This document shows, piece after piece, positions 36,098 to 44,822 of a stretch of 64,000 nucleotides of DNA. This DNA comes from Chitinimonas sp. BJYL2 (lineage in GTDB: Bacteria; Pseudomonadota; Gammaproteobacteria; Burkholderiales; Chitinimonadaceae): positions 248,001-312,000 of the forward strand of contig NZ_JANZKW010000001.1 of assembly GCF_027257935.1 (NCBI RefSeq), written 5' to 3'. Made by a program: the position numbers and the translations under genes. The notes below the pieces were generated by a model. That model made no database searches and had not been told where the DNA came from. It was given only the letters and a program-made list of their open reading frames with translations. How positions within the stretch are numbered: the first letter of the stretch is position 1; the number at the start of each line of letters is the position of its first letter.

Positions 36098-36706
36098 TTA
36101 CAGCCAGCCCTTGTCCCGCGCCAAACGCGCCGCTTCGATACGGTTGGCCGCCCCGAGCTTGCCGATGGCTTCGGAAAGATAATTGCGTACCGTGCCTTCT
36201 GACAGGTGAATCAGGCTGGCGATCTCACCCGAGGTTTTGCCCTCGCCTGCCAGGCGCAGCACCTGCCGCTCACGGTCGGTCAGTGGGTCGTCGCCATCCC
36301 AGCCGGCGAGTGCCAGCTCGGGGTCGATGGCGCGGCCGCCGCTGGCGACGCGGCGGATGGCAGCGGCCAGTTGTTCGCTCGGGGCATCCTTGAGCAGATA
36401 GCCGCCCACGCCGGCCGACATGGCCCGATGCAGGTAGCCGGCTCGGCCAAAGGTAGTGACGATGACCACGCGGGTAGGCAGACCGCGCGTGCGCACTGCC
36501 TGCGCCAACTCCAAGCCGGTCATCAATGGCATTTCGATATCGGTCAGCAGGATGTCGGGCCGTAGCGCGGTCACGGCCTCAAGCCCGGCGCGACCATCGC
36601 CGACTTCGGCCACCACGTCAAAATCGGCTTCGAGCCGCAGCAGCGCCGCCAGTGCGCCGCGCACCAGCGCTTGATCTTCGGCAAGGACGATACGGAGACT
36701 GGGCAT
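36098..36706 (-). CDS. NarL/DesR-type response regulator
   Basis: 202 aa. The receiver domain (1-120) has RIVLAEDQALVRGALAALL, the phospho-acceptor Asp in DILLTDIEMPLMTG, and the Lys in GGYLLKDAPSEQLA. A LuxR-type HTH (about 138-200) reads DPLTDRERQVLRLAGEGKTS and HLSEGTVRNYLSEAIGKLG. The EIMP/AEDQ pattern places it with DesR-like regulators paired with DesK-type kinases. It lies 24 bp after the kinase gene, certainly its partner. Probable targets are the two copies of TGACAG(C/A)TGTCA upstream of the kinase and the amidohydrolase genes. Confidence 0.93.
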   Translation of the reverse strand: MPSLRIVLAEDQALVRGALAALLRLEADFDVVAEVGDGRAGLEAVTALRPDILLTDIEMPLMTGLELAQAVRTRGLPTRVVIVTTFGRAGYLHRAMSAGVGGYLLKDAPSEQLAAAIRRVASGGRAIDPELALAGWDGDDPLTDRERQVLRLAGEGKTSGEIASLIHLSEGTVRNYLSEAIGKLGAANRIEAARLARDKGWL

Positions 36707-36730
36707 GGCGTGCAGCGTCGTGAGGGTTGA

Positions 36731-37831
36731 TCAGGCGGCCGCGAGTGGCACGCTGGCCGTCAGCAACAAGCCATCCTGACGGTCGAACGTGAGTGTACCG
36801 CCAACGGCATCGAGCCGTTCGCGCATGCCGGTCAGGCCGTGGCCGGGCACAAGCTGGGTATCGGTCGGGCCATTGTCGTGCACGGTCAGCAGCACCGCAC
36901 CGCCGTCCGGCCGCAGCCGCAGACCAAGGCGGGCCTCGCTGGCCTTGGCATGGCGGACGATATTGGTGCTGGCCTCGACTACCGCCTGCGCCAGGGCATG
37001 CTCGGCTGCGGCATCCAGCTTGGGTTGCGCGTCGATCTGCAATTCGACCGCAATGCCGGCGGCCACCAGCGTGGACTCGGCGCGGCGGATGGCCTCGATC
37101 AAATCCACCGAGCGCAGGCCGACAATCGCCTGCCGCACTTCCGCCAGCGCCGAGCGGGCCACTTGGGCGACTTCCTGCATTTCGCCACTGGCCCGGACGG
37201 GTTCCCGTTCGGCCAGCTTGTGGGCGAGCTCAGCCTTGATGGCGATCAGGCTCAGCGTATGGCCCAGCAAGTCATGCAGATCCCGCGCAATGCGTTCGCG
37301 CTCGGCCACCTTGGCGATGCGTTCGATTTCCACGTCCTTGAGCGCGATCACGGCCTTGGCGCGTCGGCTCGTCTTTTCACCGAGCATGGCACCACCGACA
37401 CCGAACAGGATACCGGCGAGGATGCCGTAATAGCCGCCGCCCAGGCTGTAGTACTGGAACACCGCAAATGCACCGGCCATCACGGCCAGCATGCCGATGA
37501 CGGATTCCTTGATGGTGGCGCGTTCACCGGGGAAGCCGGCATACAGAAACAGCGTGTGAGCGGCGGGGTTGTAGGGCACCAGCCATGTGGCAATCAAGAA
37601 AGTCAGCGCCTGGCCGATCCACAACTTGGGACCACTGGCGTAATAGGTGACAAAGTGGATGGGCACATACAACGCAATGGCCAGCAGGGTTTCCTGCAGA
37701 TGGAAATTGCGGTAGCCAGCGCCACCCCCCCAATCAAGCATGGGTGTGAACAGAAAGCCCAGCCAGATCAGGTGAAACATCGGCTCCCAGCCAATGGGTG
37801 TACGGACAGTCAATTCTTTGCAGCTCGTCAT
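36731..37831 (-). CDS. DesK-type sensor histidine kinase
   Basis: 366 aa from ATG 37831 with GAGGAAA upstream. About five hydrophobic helices lie between residues 15 and 155. The HisKA_3 box is ERIARDLHDLLGHTLSLIAI with the phospho-accepting His, and the HATPase region has EASTNIVRHAKA and VHDNGPTD with PGHGLTGMRERLDAVGG. DesK itself senses membrane fluidity through its membrane segments; the stimulus here is unknown. It forms a two-gene unit with the response regulator and has the palindrome GGGTGACAGCTGTCACCC about 130 bp upstream. Confidence 0.92.
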   Translation of the reverse strand: MTSCKELTVRTPIGWEPMFHLIWLGFLFTPMLDWGGGAGYRNFHLQETLLAIALYVPIHFVTYYASGPKLWIGQALTFLIATWLVPYNPAAHTLFLYAGFPGERATIKESVIGMLAVMAGAFAVFQYYSLGGGYYGILAGILFGVGGAMLGEKTSRRAKAVIALKDVEIERIAKVAERERIARDLHDLLGHTLSLIAIKAELAHKLAEREPVRASGEMQEVAQVARSALAEVRQAIVGLRSVDLIEAIRRAESTLVAAGIAVELQIDAQPKLDAAAEHALAQAVVEASTNIVRHAKASEARLGLRLRPDGGAVLLTVHDNGPTDTQLVPGHGLTGMRERLDAVGGTLTFDRQDGLLLTASVPLAAA

Positions 37832-37959
37832 GATGTTTCCTCGTATCCGGGTGCAGCATAGCGGGATGATGGGTATTCGTCGCCAGCGCGGTGTCCAGCC
37901 AACGCCCCGATTCTTGACCGCTGCGCCAACAGCCGGCAGTGCAAGACATCAGTACTTGC

Positions 37960-37977
37960 GGGTGACAGCTGTCACCC
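37960..37977. promoter_or_regulatory. Operator-like palindrome upstream of the kinase gene
   Basis: GGGTGACAGCTGTCACCC is a perfect 18-bp palindrome about 130-146 bp before the kinase start codon. Its core TGACAGCTGTCA matches the site upstream of the amidohydrolase gene in all but one base. It is probably the response-regulator binding site. Confidence 0.6.
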
Positions 37978-37999
37978 TTGTTTCAGGCGTCGCGGCGGC

Positions 38000-38033
38000 A
38001 AAAAAACGCCGCACCCGTGAGGCGTGCGGCGTT
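38000..38033 (-). terminator. Rho-independent terminator of the amidohydrolase gene
   Basis: AACGCCGCAC (38005-38014) and GTGCGGCGTT (38024-38033) form a stem with a 9-base loop; on the minus strand a run of seven Ts follows (38000-38006). It separates the amidohydrolase transcript from the kinase-regulator unit. Confidence 0.88.
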
Positions 38034-38056
38034 CTTCAGCCTTGGCAGCAAGCGAG

Positions 38057-39874
38057 TTACAGCATCAGCTCCACATCGGCGATTTCGAACTGGAACGCCC
38101 CCTTGCGCATGGCCGCCACCAGACCCAGCATGGTGGTGGTTTTGGGGTCAAAACCGTTCAGGCGCGCCCAGGGCAGCTCAACAGTCTTCCAGTCGGCCTC
38201 GGCTTTGAAGGAGACCACTGCCGGCTGGTAACTGCCGGCCTGCCAGAAGCCTTGAACAGCGTAGGTGCCACCGTCGCCGCGGGTCTTGAAGCGCAAACCC
38301 TTGGCGGCCGAGAGATCAGTTGGCGCAAAACCGTGTGCGCCGGGATTGAAGGCAATGCCCGCCCAGGGAAAGGCAAAGGCCGGGTCCAGTGCCCCAGCCA
38401 GCCTGATGCTGGTATTGCCCTCGGTCGTCTTGCCGGGACTGAGCGTCACGGTGGACTTGCCATTCATGACCGTGTCCAGACTTGGCATCCAGACACCGAA
38501 CGGGGCGGCCATCTTGACCTCCTGTCCCTGTGCCTCAAACAGACCGATGCGTCCATCTGCCGGCAGCGCTTGCGGGCGGGCGCTGGCCTTGGCCTCGCGC
38601 TCGGCCCGCACCGCCTTGATCCGTGCCTCGCGCAGTGGCTGTATGGAAACACCGTTCTTCCACACTTCCACAATGGCCGTCGAGTCGCTGATCTGCTGTG
38701 CCGGATTGCCCTTGACCAGCAGCAGGTCGGCTCGCAGCCCCTTGGCGATGCGGCCGCGGTCTTTGAGGCCGAAAGCCTGGGCTGGCAGGCTGGTGGCAGC
38801 ACGTAGCGCCTCCAGCGGCGTCATGCCGGCTCCCGCCAACAGCACCAGCTCACGATGCATGCTGGCGCCATGCAAAGTACCGGGGTTACCGGAATCAGTA
38901 CCTGCCAACACCGGCACGCCTGCCGCACGCAACTTGGTGATGCTGGCCTTCATCAACATGTCGAGACGGGCACTCAAATCCATGGGGCGCATGGTGACGC
39001 CGAGACTGCCGCGCTGCCCATCGTCGAGCACATCGACAATCGCCGGCTTGTCCAGCAAGGTCTGGCCACCCTTGCGACCGAACACGCTTTCGTAAACGGA
39101 GTAAGTCGGGATCACAAATGCGCCCTTGGCTTTGGCCAGCGCCACGAATTCGTCGTCAGCCTCACGGTCGCTGAACAGATGCACCAGGCCATGCGCACCG
39201 GCATTGAGCGCATCCTTGGCCGATTGCAGGTTAGATACATGCACGACCGCGAGTTTGCCCTGGGCACGCGCTGCGGCTATGGCCGCCGTCAGCGTCGGCA
39301 GATCCAGCGTAGGCATTTTCATGCCGAAGCTTTTACCGTCGTCGTAAACCAGTTTGATGAAGTCCGAGCCCTCGGCAATGCGCTCGGCCACGAAGGCAGC
39401 AGCATCATCAGGGCTTGTCAGCGTAGGGATGGGGAAGCCGTACTGGGTACCGTGTCCACGCGGGACTGTCACCATGGTGCCCGCGCTGAAGAGATCGGCC
39501 TCGTCCAGCAGCCTGCCTTCCCGCATGAGTCGTTTAGTCTCCTGCATCATCGGCACGGCCATGAACATGTCGATCTGGGTGGTCACCCCCACCAGCAGCG
39601 GAATCTTGGCGTTCTGGTAGGCGTGGATATGGCTGTCGATCAGACCGGGCAGCAGGGTGCAATCGTCGCAATGCACTTCGCGGCTGCCGGCCGGCTGCTT
39701 GCCGCGAAAATCGGCATCGACAATCTTGCCGTCACGCACCAGCACGCTGCGTTTGGCATGCAGGGATTCGCCATCAAACACACGCACATCGCGAATCAGT
39801 GTGGTGTCGGCCAGCGTGATGCCGCTGAGGCACAGGGTCAGCAGCGCGGGCAAGATACGGGGGGTGAACAGCAT
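38057..39874 (-). CDS. Exported amidohydrolase fused to a CIA30-like domain
   Basis: 605 aa from ATG 39874 with AGGAG upstream. A signal peptide (ILPALLTLCLSGITLA) precedes an amidohydrolase/imidazolonepropionase-like domain (about 20-430): LLPGLIDSHIHAYQNAK with the metal-binding HxH, AVVHVSNLQSAKDAL, and LAGTDSGNPGTLHG with the late Asp. The last 150 residues form a CIA30-like (jelly-roll) domain with GLRFKTRGDGGTYAVQGFW. The reaction is unknown; related exported enzymes cleave dipeptides or lactones. It has its own terminator and an operator-like palindrome upstream, shared with the DesKR-like genes. Confidence 0.85.
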   Translation of the reverse strand: MLFTPRILPALLTLCLSGITLADTTLIRDVRVFDGESLHAKRSVLVRDGKIVDADFRGKQPAGSREVHCDDCTLLPGLIDSHIHAYQNAKIPLLVGVTTQIDMFMAVPMMQETKRLMREGRLLDEADLFSAGTMVTVPRGHGTQYGFPIPTLTSPDDAAAFVAERIAEGSDFIKLVYDDGKSFGMKMPTLDLPTLTAAIAAARAQGKLAVVHVSNLQSAKDALNAGAHGLVHLFSDREADDEFVALAKAKGAFVIPTYSVYESVFGRKGGQTLLDKPAIVDVLDDGQRGSLGVTMRPMDLSARLDMLMKASITKLRAAGVPVLAGTDSGNPGTLHGASMHRELVLLAGAGMTPLEALRAATSLPAQAFGLKDRGRIAKGLRADLLLVKGNPAQQISDSTAIVEVWKNGVSIQPLREARIKAVRAEREAKASARPQALPADGRIGLFEAQGQEVKMAAPFGVWMPSLDTVMNGKSTVTLSPGKTTEGNTSIRLAGALDPAFAFPWAGIAFNPGAHGFAPTDLSAAKGLRFKTRGDGGTYAVQGFWQAGSYQPAVVSFKAEADWKTVELPWARLNGFDPKTTTMLGLVAAMRKGAFQFEIADVELML

Positions 39875-39954
39875 AGGAAGGTCTCCTTGTGGGTGTGACC
39901 TTACTGTGGGCCCTGCCCTGCGCTGCACACAGTCGCAGGCGTCATCATTTGTGG

Positions 39955-39968
39955 ATGACAGATGTCAT
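39955..39968. promoter_or_regulatory. Operator-like palindrome upstream of the amidohydrolase gene
   Basis: ATGACAGATGTCAT, with core TGACAGATGTCA, lies 81-94 bp before the amidohydrolase start. It differs from the core of the site upstream of the kinase gene (TGACAGCTGTCA) at one central base. It is the likely second target of the response regulator. Confidence 0.6.
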
Positions 39969-39991
39969 GGACAGGCCGGGATCGGGAATGC

Positions 39992-40018
39992 AAACGCCGC
40001 CCAGTCGGGCGGCGTTTT
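39992..40018 (-). terminator. Terminator after the DUF4870 gene
   Basis: AAACGCCGCCC (39992-40002), loop AGTC, GGGCGGCGTTT (40007-40017). It lies 37 bp past the DUF4870 stop on the minus strand; the T-tract on that strand is short. Confidence 0.7.
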
Positions 40019-40054
40019 ACCGCTGCAGCCAGCAGCGCAAACCGGTAATGGCGT

Positions 40055-40408
40055 TTACTTGATCAGACGCAGATTGAAGGGCAGCTTGTAGGCAATGCCC
40101 TTGCTGGCATTGATCGCGCCCAGAATGCAGAACACCAGATGCACGATGCCCAGCACCGGCATCATCAGCAAACCGATGACCACAAAGGACAGTACGGCGC
40201 AGATCACGTAACCGATGATGGCGGTGATCGACCAGTTGAGTGCTTCCTTCGCGGTTTCCAGCACCAGTTCGTCATCTTTCTTGATCAGAAAGACAATCAG
40301 TGGGGGAATGAAACCGAAGATCAGCGTGCCGATCCAGGTCAGGATGGCAAAGGTGTTGCTGTCGCTCGACGCGGTGGCCGGTGTCTGGCTAGGTTCTTGG
40401 TCTGACAT
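40055..40408 (-). CDS. DUF4870-family small membrane protein
   Basis: 117 aa from ATG 40408 with GGAG upstream. A polar Ser/Thr/Pro-rich N-terminus (MSDQEPSQTPATASSDSN) is followed by FAILTWIGTLIFGFIPPLIV, then LVLETAKEALNWSITAIIGY and a last pair of hydrophobic segments ending GIVHLVFCILGAINASKG. This is the DUF4870 (Tic20-like) pattern of three to four membrane spans. Its function is unknown. It is a single gene, ending at a terminator and separated by 174 bp from the small lipoprotein gene. Confidence 0.85.
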   Translation of the reverse strand: MSDQEPSQTPATASSDSNTFAILTWIGTLIFGFIPPLIVFLIKKDDELVLETAKEALNWSITAIIGYVICAVLSFVVIGLLMMPVLGIVHLVFCILGAINASKGIAYKLPFNLRLIK

Positions 40409-40582
40409 GCTTGGGGTCTCCCTGTACAAGGCGGTGTTGGCCGCGGGTGGGTGCGCGACGACGGCGCTTCGCTCAGGGTAGACCAATGTCATGCAATTGC
40501 CAGCCCGACACACGGTGATATTGCCAAACACGCCGCCAATTCGGCGCACGGTGTCGTCTTCACCGCCAGACCGGCCTGCCGC

Positions 40583-40894
40583 TTATCGGCAGCGATACAC
40601 CTTGAAGTCACGCTCGCCGTTCTCGATCGGGCCGGCAGGCACGACGGTGTCGCCTTGCAGATCCAGCGCAGAGTTGCGCGCCAGGGTATTGAGTTCAATG
40701 ATCTGCTTGCCTTCGTCGCGGCTTAGCGGGCCCAGCTTCGCCAGCACCTTCACGCGGGTGGAGCCCTTGAGCGTGCAGCCGCCAACCAGTTCCGGTTTAC
40801 TGACCTGGATACGTTCGGCTTCGGGCTTGAGAGGGACAAAATCGGCACAGGCCGTCAGGCCAGTTGCCAGCAGGCAGAGGGTAAGGATTCTCAT
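40583..40894 (-). CDS. Small lipoprotein, DUF4156-like
   Basis: 103 aa from ATG 40894. The lipobox LTAC follows MRILTLCLLATG, so it is predicted to be a lipoprotein. The body, FVPLKPEAERIQVSKPELVG then a single Cys, and RNSALDLQGDTVV near the end, matches the DUF4156/RcsF-like fold of outer-membrane lipoproteins in outline. The function is unknown. It follows the ankyrin-like gene by 62 bp on the same strand and may be in the chemoreceptor transcript. Confidence 0.65.
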   Translation of the reverse strand: MRILTLCLLATGLTACADFVPLKPEAERIQVSKPELVGGCTLKGSTRVKVLAKLGPLSRDEGKQIIELNTLARNSALDLQGDTVVPAGPIENGERDFKVYRCR

Positions 40895-40956
40895 GCAAGA
40901 TGCTCCGGCATTCGGGGGGCTCACAGTGTGCCGCAAGCCCGCCCCATCAGCCAGCC

Positions 40957-41346
40957 TCAGGACTTGGACTGGATCAGATCCAGCACGGCCTTGACCTTGG
41001 GCTTGCTGGCCGCATCCGCCGAATCATGGTGCTTCTTGGCATAGTCGAGTGCGGCCAGGCCATCCGCGTCTTTTTCCGACAGGATCTTCTTGCCACCCTT
41101 GCTGATGATCAGGGAGGCGGCCTCCAAGGCACCGCTCACCACGGCATAGCGCAAGAGGGGGTATTTGCCGCATTTGATATCGGAATACTCCCTGCGCAGG
41201 TCAACATCATTCTCATCCAGTGCATTGCGCAGGCTGGTGCGGTCGTCGGCCTTGATGTAGTCGCAAATCTTCTGCATGTCAGATGCCTGTACGGCAACCT
41301 GCAACATGGCAACCATCGCGATCATCGGCAAGGTGCGGGGGTTCAT
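40957..41346 (-). CDS. Small exported protein with ankyrin-like repeats
   Basis: 129 aa from ATG 41346, which has AAGGAG seven bases before it; a longer reading from 41403 overlaps the chemoreceptor stop as ATGA but has a poor site. A signal peptide ends near VQA-SD. The body has one to two degenerate ankyrin repeats: KYPLLRYAVVSGALEAASLI and SEKDADGLAALDYAKKH. It should be a periplasmic adaptor with an unknown partner. Lying directly after a chemoreceptor gene, it might bind that receptor's periplasmic domain. Confidence 0.65.
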   Translation of the reverse strand: MNPRTLPMIAMVAMLQVAVQASDMQKICDYIKADDRTSLRNALDENDVDLRREYSDIKCGKYPLLRYAVVSGALEAASLIISKGGKKILSEKDADGLAALDYAKKHHDSADAASKPKVKAVLDLIQSKS

Positions 41347-41399
41347 GATGGATAGCTCCTTCTGTTTCTGGATCGTTATCGGCGCCGGAGGGGCTTCAC

Positions 41400-43385
41400 T
41401 CATCGGCTGACCTGGAATTGGGAGACCTGCCGCTGCAGGCGTTCGGCAAGCTTGGCGAGTTCACGGCTGGACTCCGCCGTCTGTGTCGCACCCCGTGCGG
41501 TCTGTTCAGCAATCGTGCTGACATCCAGCACGCCTTGATGCAGCTGGCGGGTGGTCAGATTCTGGGTTTCGGCGGCCTTGGCGATTTCGCCGCTCATCGT
41601 GTCCACCTGCCGCATGCTGGACAGAATGGCCTCCAGCGCACGGCCAGCCTCATGGGCCTGGCTGACGCTGGACTTGGTGCCTTCACGGCTGGCGCGCATG
41701 GCTTTGACCACATCACCCACGCCTTCCTGCAGGCGATTGATCACGGAATGGATTTCCCCCGTGGATTGCCGTGTGCGGCTGGCCAGAGTGCGAACCTCAT
41801 CCGCCACCACGGCAAAGCCGCGGCCCTGTTCGCCGGCACGGGCAGCTTCAATGGCGGCGTTGAGTGCCAGCAGATTGGTCTGATCGGCAATCTCGCTGAT
41901 GACGGTGAGGATGCGGCCGATATCGTTGCTGTATTCATCGAGCTTGCTCACCACATCAGCGGTGGAGGCGATGTTGCTGGCCAAGCCTTCAATGATGTGC
42001 AGGTTGGACTCCACCACGGTCTGGCCCCGTTCGGCCATATCGCGGGCGCTGCGCACTTCTGACAGCGTGCGCTCGGCACCTTCGGCCACGGCACGCACAC
42101 TTTCCGACATGGCCGACATTTCCTGCGCCATCGTGTCGGTCTGGTGGCGCTGGTGCTCGATGCTGGCACTGGTCTGTACCGCGATGCTGGTGCTCTGCTC
42201 GCTGGCACGGGCCAGGGTCACGGCATCATTGGCAATGTCCACCAGCATGCTGCGTAGCCGTTCGGTGAGTTCATTGGTAGAGCGTCCGAGCTCGCCGAAC
42301 TCGTCGCGGCTATCCACCATGACCAGCTGGGTCATGTCGCCCTGAGCCAGGCGGCGCAGCTGCGCCATGACACGCGACAGAGGTTGACGGATGCTGTTGG
42401 TGACCCACACTGCGACCAGCCCGGCCACAACCAGGGCAGCAAGGCCCATGATCACGATGGCGGCAATGCCGAAGGTACTGGCACGATCTGCCGCTTTGCG
42501 GGCCGCGGCGACGCGCTCGCCGGCCAGCGCAACCACCGCATCCAGTTGCTTGCGGGTGGCTTCGATGCGCTGGTCAAGCTGAGTCAGTGCCTGTACCGAT
42601 TGCGCATCCTGTTCCAGTGCTTTGATATGCAATGCCAGCAAGGCTTTGTCGCCCTTGAGCAGGGAAACGTAATCACCGAGCAGTTCAGCGACATCGGCAA
42701 CTGCCTTGCCATCACCCAGCTGATCAAGGCTGTTGCTGAGGGATTCGGCAATCGGCTGCATATCCTTGGCGGCAATACGGGCGGATTCCAGCTTCTTCTG
42801 ATCCAGCACCTTGGTCGCCGTGTTGATGGAGAGCTTGATCTGTTTGCGCAAGGCATTGAGCAAGGCCGGGTTGCCGCCTGCATCCAGTGCATCGGCAATG
42901 GCACCATCCATCTCGTCTGCCGTGTCTTCAAGTTGCCCGCGCCCACGCTTGAGCGCCGGGAAAAGTGCCGCGTACTGCTTGTGGGAATTGAACAGTGCAT
43001 CGGCAGCGCCCTGCACTGCGGCAATCTCCTTGCCGAAAGCCTGCGAGGCAGACTTGATCTCCGGATCGTCGTCGCCGAGACCCGTCAGTTCCTTGCGCAG
43101 CTGGGTAATGCGCTTGCCTGAGGCCGCATAACGCGCCTCCAGGTCCGCGAGTTCGGCAGTCTCGGTGGTGGCATGGTAACTATCCGCGCTGCGGCCGATC
43201 TCCAGCAGCGACACCAATACCGCCTGGCTCTGATTACTGAGCTGCGTGGCATCCGACACATTGACCATGCTGCTTTTCATACTGGCCTGACCCACCAGAC
43301 CCGTCAGCCCCACCGCCAGCAACAACACGGTAACGACCCCAAAACCCGCACCAATCCGTTGTACTACCGTCAGTCGTCCCAACAT
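41400..43385 (-). CDS. Methyl-accepting chemotaxis protein with long helical sensor domain
   Basis: 661 aa from ATG 43385 with GGGGAG upstream. TM1 is near 10-30. The periplasmic region of about 260 residues is entirely helical, as in helical-bimodular (HBM) sensors, and has no NIT signature. TM2 is near 305-330 ([20 protein letters not shown]), followed by HAMP ([20 protein letters not shown]) and the signalling domain with [20 protein letters not shown]. The HBM class includes receptors for TCA-cycle acids, but the ligand here is unknown. It is the first gene of a run with the ankyrin-like and lipoprotein genes. Confidence 0.92.
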   Translation of the reverse strand: MLGRLTVVQRIGAGFGVVTVLLLAVGLTGLVGQASMKSSMVNVSDATQLSNQSQAVLVSLLEIGRSADSYHATTETAELADLEARYAASGKRITQLRKELTGLGDDDPEIKSASQAFGKEIAAVQGAADALFNSHKQYAALFPALKRGRGQLEDTADEMDGAIADALDAGGNPALLNALRKQIKLSINTATKVLDQKKLESARIAAKDMQPIAESLSNSLDQLGDGKAVADVAELLGDYVSLLKGDKALLALHIKALEQDAQSVQALTQLDQRIEATRKQLDAVVALAGERVAAARKAADRASTFGIAAIVIMGLAALVVAGLVAVWVTNSIRQPLSRVMAQLRRLAQGDMTQLVMVDSRDEFGELGRSTNELTERLRSMLVDIANDAVTLARASEQSTSIAVQTSASIEHQRHQTDTMAQEMSAMSESVRAVAEGAERTLSEVRSARDMAERGQTVVESNLHIIEGLASNIASTADVVSKLDEYSNDIGRILTVISEIADQTNLLALNAAIEAARAGEQGRGFAVVADEVRTLASRTRQSTGEIHSVINRLQEGVGDVVKAMRASREGTKSSVSQAHEAGRALEAILSSMRQVDTMSGEIAKAAETQNLTTRQLHQGVLDVSTIAEQTARGATQTAESSRELAKLAERLQRQVSQFQVSR

Positions 43386-43540
43386 CGCTATCTCCCCGAT
43401 ATGCGCCACCAGAGCCGGTGCGGTCTATGCCGTCAGTCGGTCTGTTCCACCAGCTTAGTCATACTTTACGGATTCTACCCGGACTGAATGTTACCCAATT
43501 AGCACTTTCTAACTTAGCGCCCCACTCCACTGCCCAGAAA

Positions 43541-43572
43541 CGCACAACGCCGGCATGAGCCGGCGTTGTGCG
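43541..43572 (-). terminator. Terminator of the dnaJ gene
   Basis: CGCACAACGCCGGC (43541-43554) and GCCGGCGTTGTGCG (43559-43572) form a 14-bp perfect stem with a 4-base loop, 34 bp past the dnaJ stop on the minus strand. The T-tract is short. Confidence 0.82.
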
Positions 43573-43605
43573 TAGAGGCAGACCTCCCTGTCTTGCAGGG
43601 CGAGA

Positions 43606-44736
43606 TCAATTGGAGAAGAAGTCCTTCACCTTGTCCATCCACGAGTTGGCACGCGGATTGTGCTTGGCGTCGTCTTCGAGGCTGATGTTCTCGAACTCGC
43701 GCAGCAGCTCTTTCTGCCGATCCGTGAGCTTGACCGGCGTCTCTACGACCACATGGCACATCAAATCGCCCGTGATCGCGGAGCGCACACCCTTGATGCC
43801 CTTGCCACGCAGGCGGAACACGGCACCCGTTTGCGTTTCGGCCGGGATCTTGAGCTTGACCGCGCCATCGAGCGTGGGGATCTCGATCTCGCCGCCCAGT
43901 GCAGCAATCGCAAAGCTGATCGGCATTTCGCAATGCAAATCATTGCCTTCGCGCTCGAACACGCTGTGCTGGCGGATATGGATGACCACGTACAGATCGC
44001 CGGGTGGCCCGCCGTTGACACCGGGCTCGCCCTCGCCACTGAGGCGGATGCGATCGCCCTCGTCCACGCCGGCCGGAATCTTCACGCTCAACGTCTTCTG
44101 CGTCTTGATGCGCCCCTGGCCATGACAGCTACGGCAGGGGTCGGGAATCACCTTGCCGGTCCCGTGGCAGGTCGGGCAGGTCTGTTGCAACGAGAAGAAG
44201 CCTTGCTGGATACGCACCTGACCCTGACCGTGGCAAGTGCCGCAGGTCTTGGGTTCGGTGCCTGGCTTGGCGCCGCTGCCGTGGCAGGTATCGCACTCTT
44301 CGTGCGTAGGAATCTTGATCTTGGTTTCGGTGCCACGCGCAGCCTCTTCGAGCGAGACCTCCAGGTTGTAACGCAGGTCGGAACCGCGATACACATTGGA
44401 GCGCCCACCGCCATTGCGGCCGCCACCGAAGATATCGCCAAAGATATCGCCAAAAGCATCGGCAAAGCCGCCACCCCCGGCGCCAAAACCACCGCCCATG
44501 CCGGCTTGCGGGTCAACCCCGGCGTGGCCGTACTGGTCATATGCCGCACGCTTCTGGCCATCGGAGAGGATCTCGTAAGCCTCTTTGGCCTCCTTGAACT
44601 TTTCCTCAGCGTCCTTGCTATCCGGATTGCGGTCCGGGTGGTACTTCATCGCCAGTTTGCGATAAGACTTTTTGATCTCTTCATCGCTGGCATCACGATT
44701 GACACCCAGAACCTGATAGAAGTCTTTTTTTGCCAT
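43606..44736 (-). CDS. dnaJ: Chaperone protein DnaJ
   Basis: 376 aa, full-length type I DnaJ. The J domain (1-70) has the essential HPD in [19 protein letters not shown] Gly/Phe region follows, with [11 protein letters not shown]. The four zinc-finger motifs are [24 protein letters not shown] and CRSCHGQG. The C-terminal substrate-binding domains include [19 protein letters not shown]. It stimulates DnaK ATPase. It is 86 bp after dnaK, with AAGGAAA before its start and a hairpin in the gap. It is the last gene of the grpE-dnaK-dnaJ cluster. Confidence 0.98.
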   Translation of the reverse strand: MAKKDFYQVLGVNRDASDEEIKKSYRKLAMKYHPDRNPDSKDAEEKFKEAKEAYEILSDGQKRAAYDQYGHAGVDPQAGMGGGFGAGGGGFADAFGDIFGDIFGGGRNGGGRSNVYRGSDLRYNLEVSLEEAARGTETKIKIPTHEECDTCHGSGAKPGTEPKTCGTCHGQGQVRIQQGFFSLQQTCPTCHGTGKVIPDPCRSCHGQGRIKTQKTLSVKIPAGVDEGDRIRLSGEGEPGVNGGPPGDLYVVIHIRQHSVFEREGNDLHCEMPISFAIAALGGEIEIPTLDGAVKLKIPAETQTGAVFRLRGKGIKGVRSAITGDLMCHVVVETPVKLTDRQKELLREFENISLEDDAKHNPRANSWMDKVKDFFSN

Positions 44737-44753
44737 GCTGTTTCCTTACGGCA

Positions 44754-44796
44754 AAGGCGCAGAGCCGGCTGGATCAACCAGCCCGCGCTGCGCCTT
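44754..44796 (-). other. Hairpin between dnaK and dnaJ
   Basis: AAGGCGCAG (44754-44762) pairs with CTGCGCCTT (44788-44796), with an inner GGCTGG/CCAGCC stem, 27 bp after the dnaK stop. On the minus strand only three Ts follow. It may lower dnaJ expression relative to dnaK by partial termination or RNA processing. Confidence 0.5.
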
Positions 44797-44822
44797 GCGG
44801 TCAAACGGACAGGTTGATCGCC

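Noticed and set aside
43386-43500. Sigma-28 (flagellar) promoter upstream of the chemoreceptor at 41400-43385
   Set aside because: A TAAA is present but no GCCGATAA-like box at the right spacing; the same holds for the other chemoreceptor genes.
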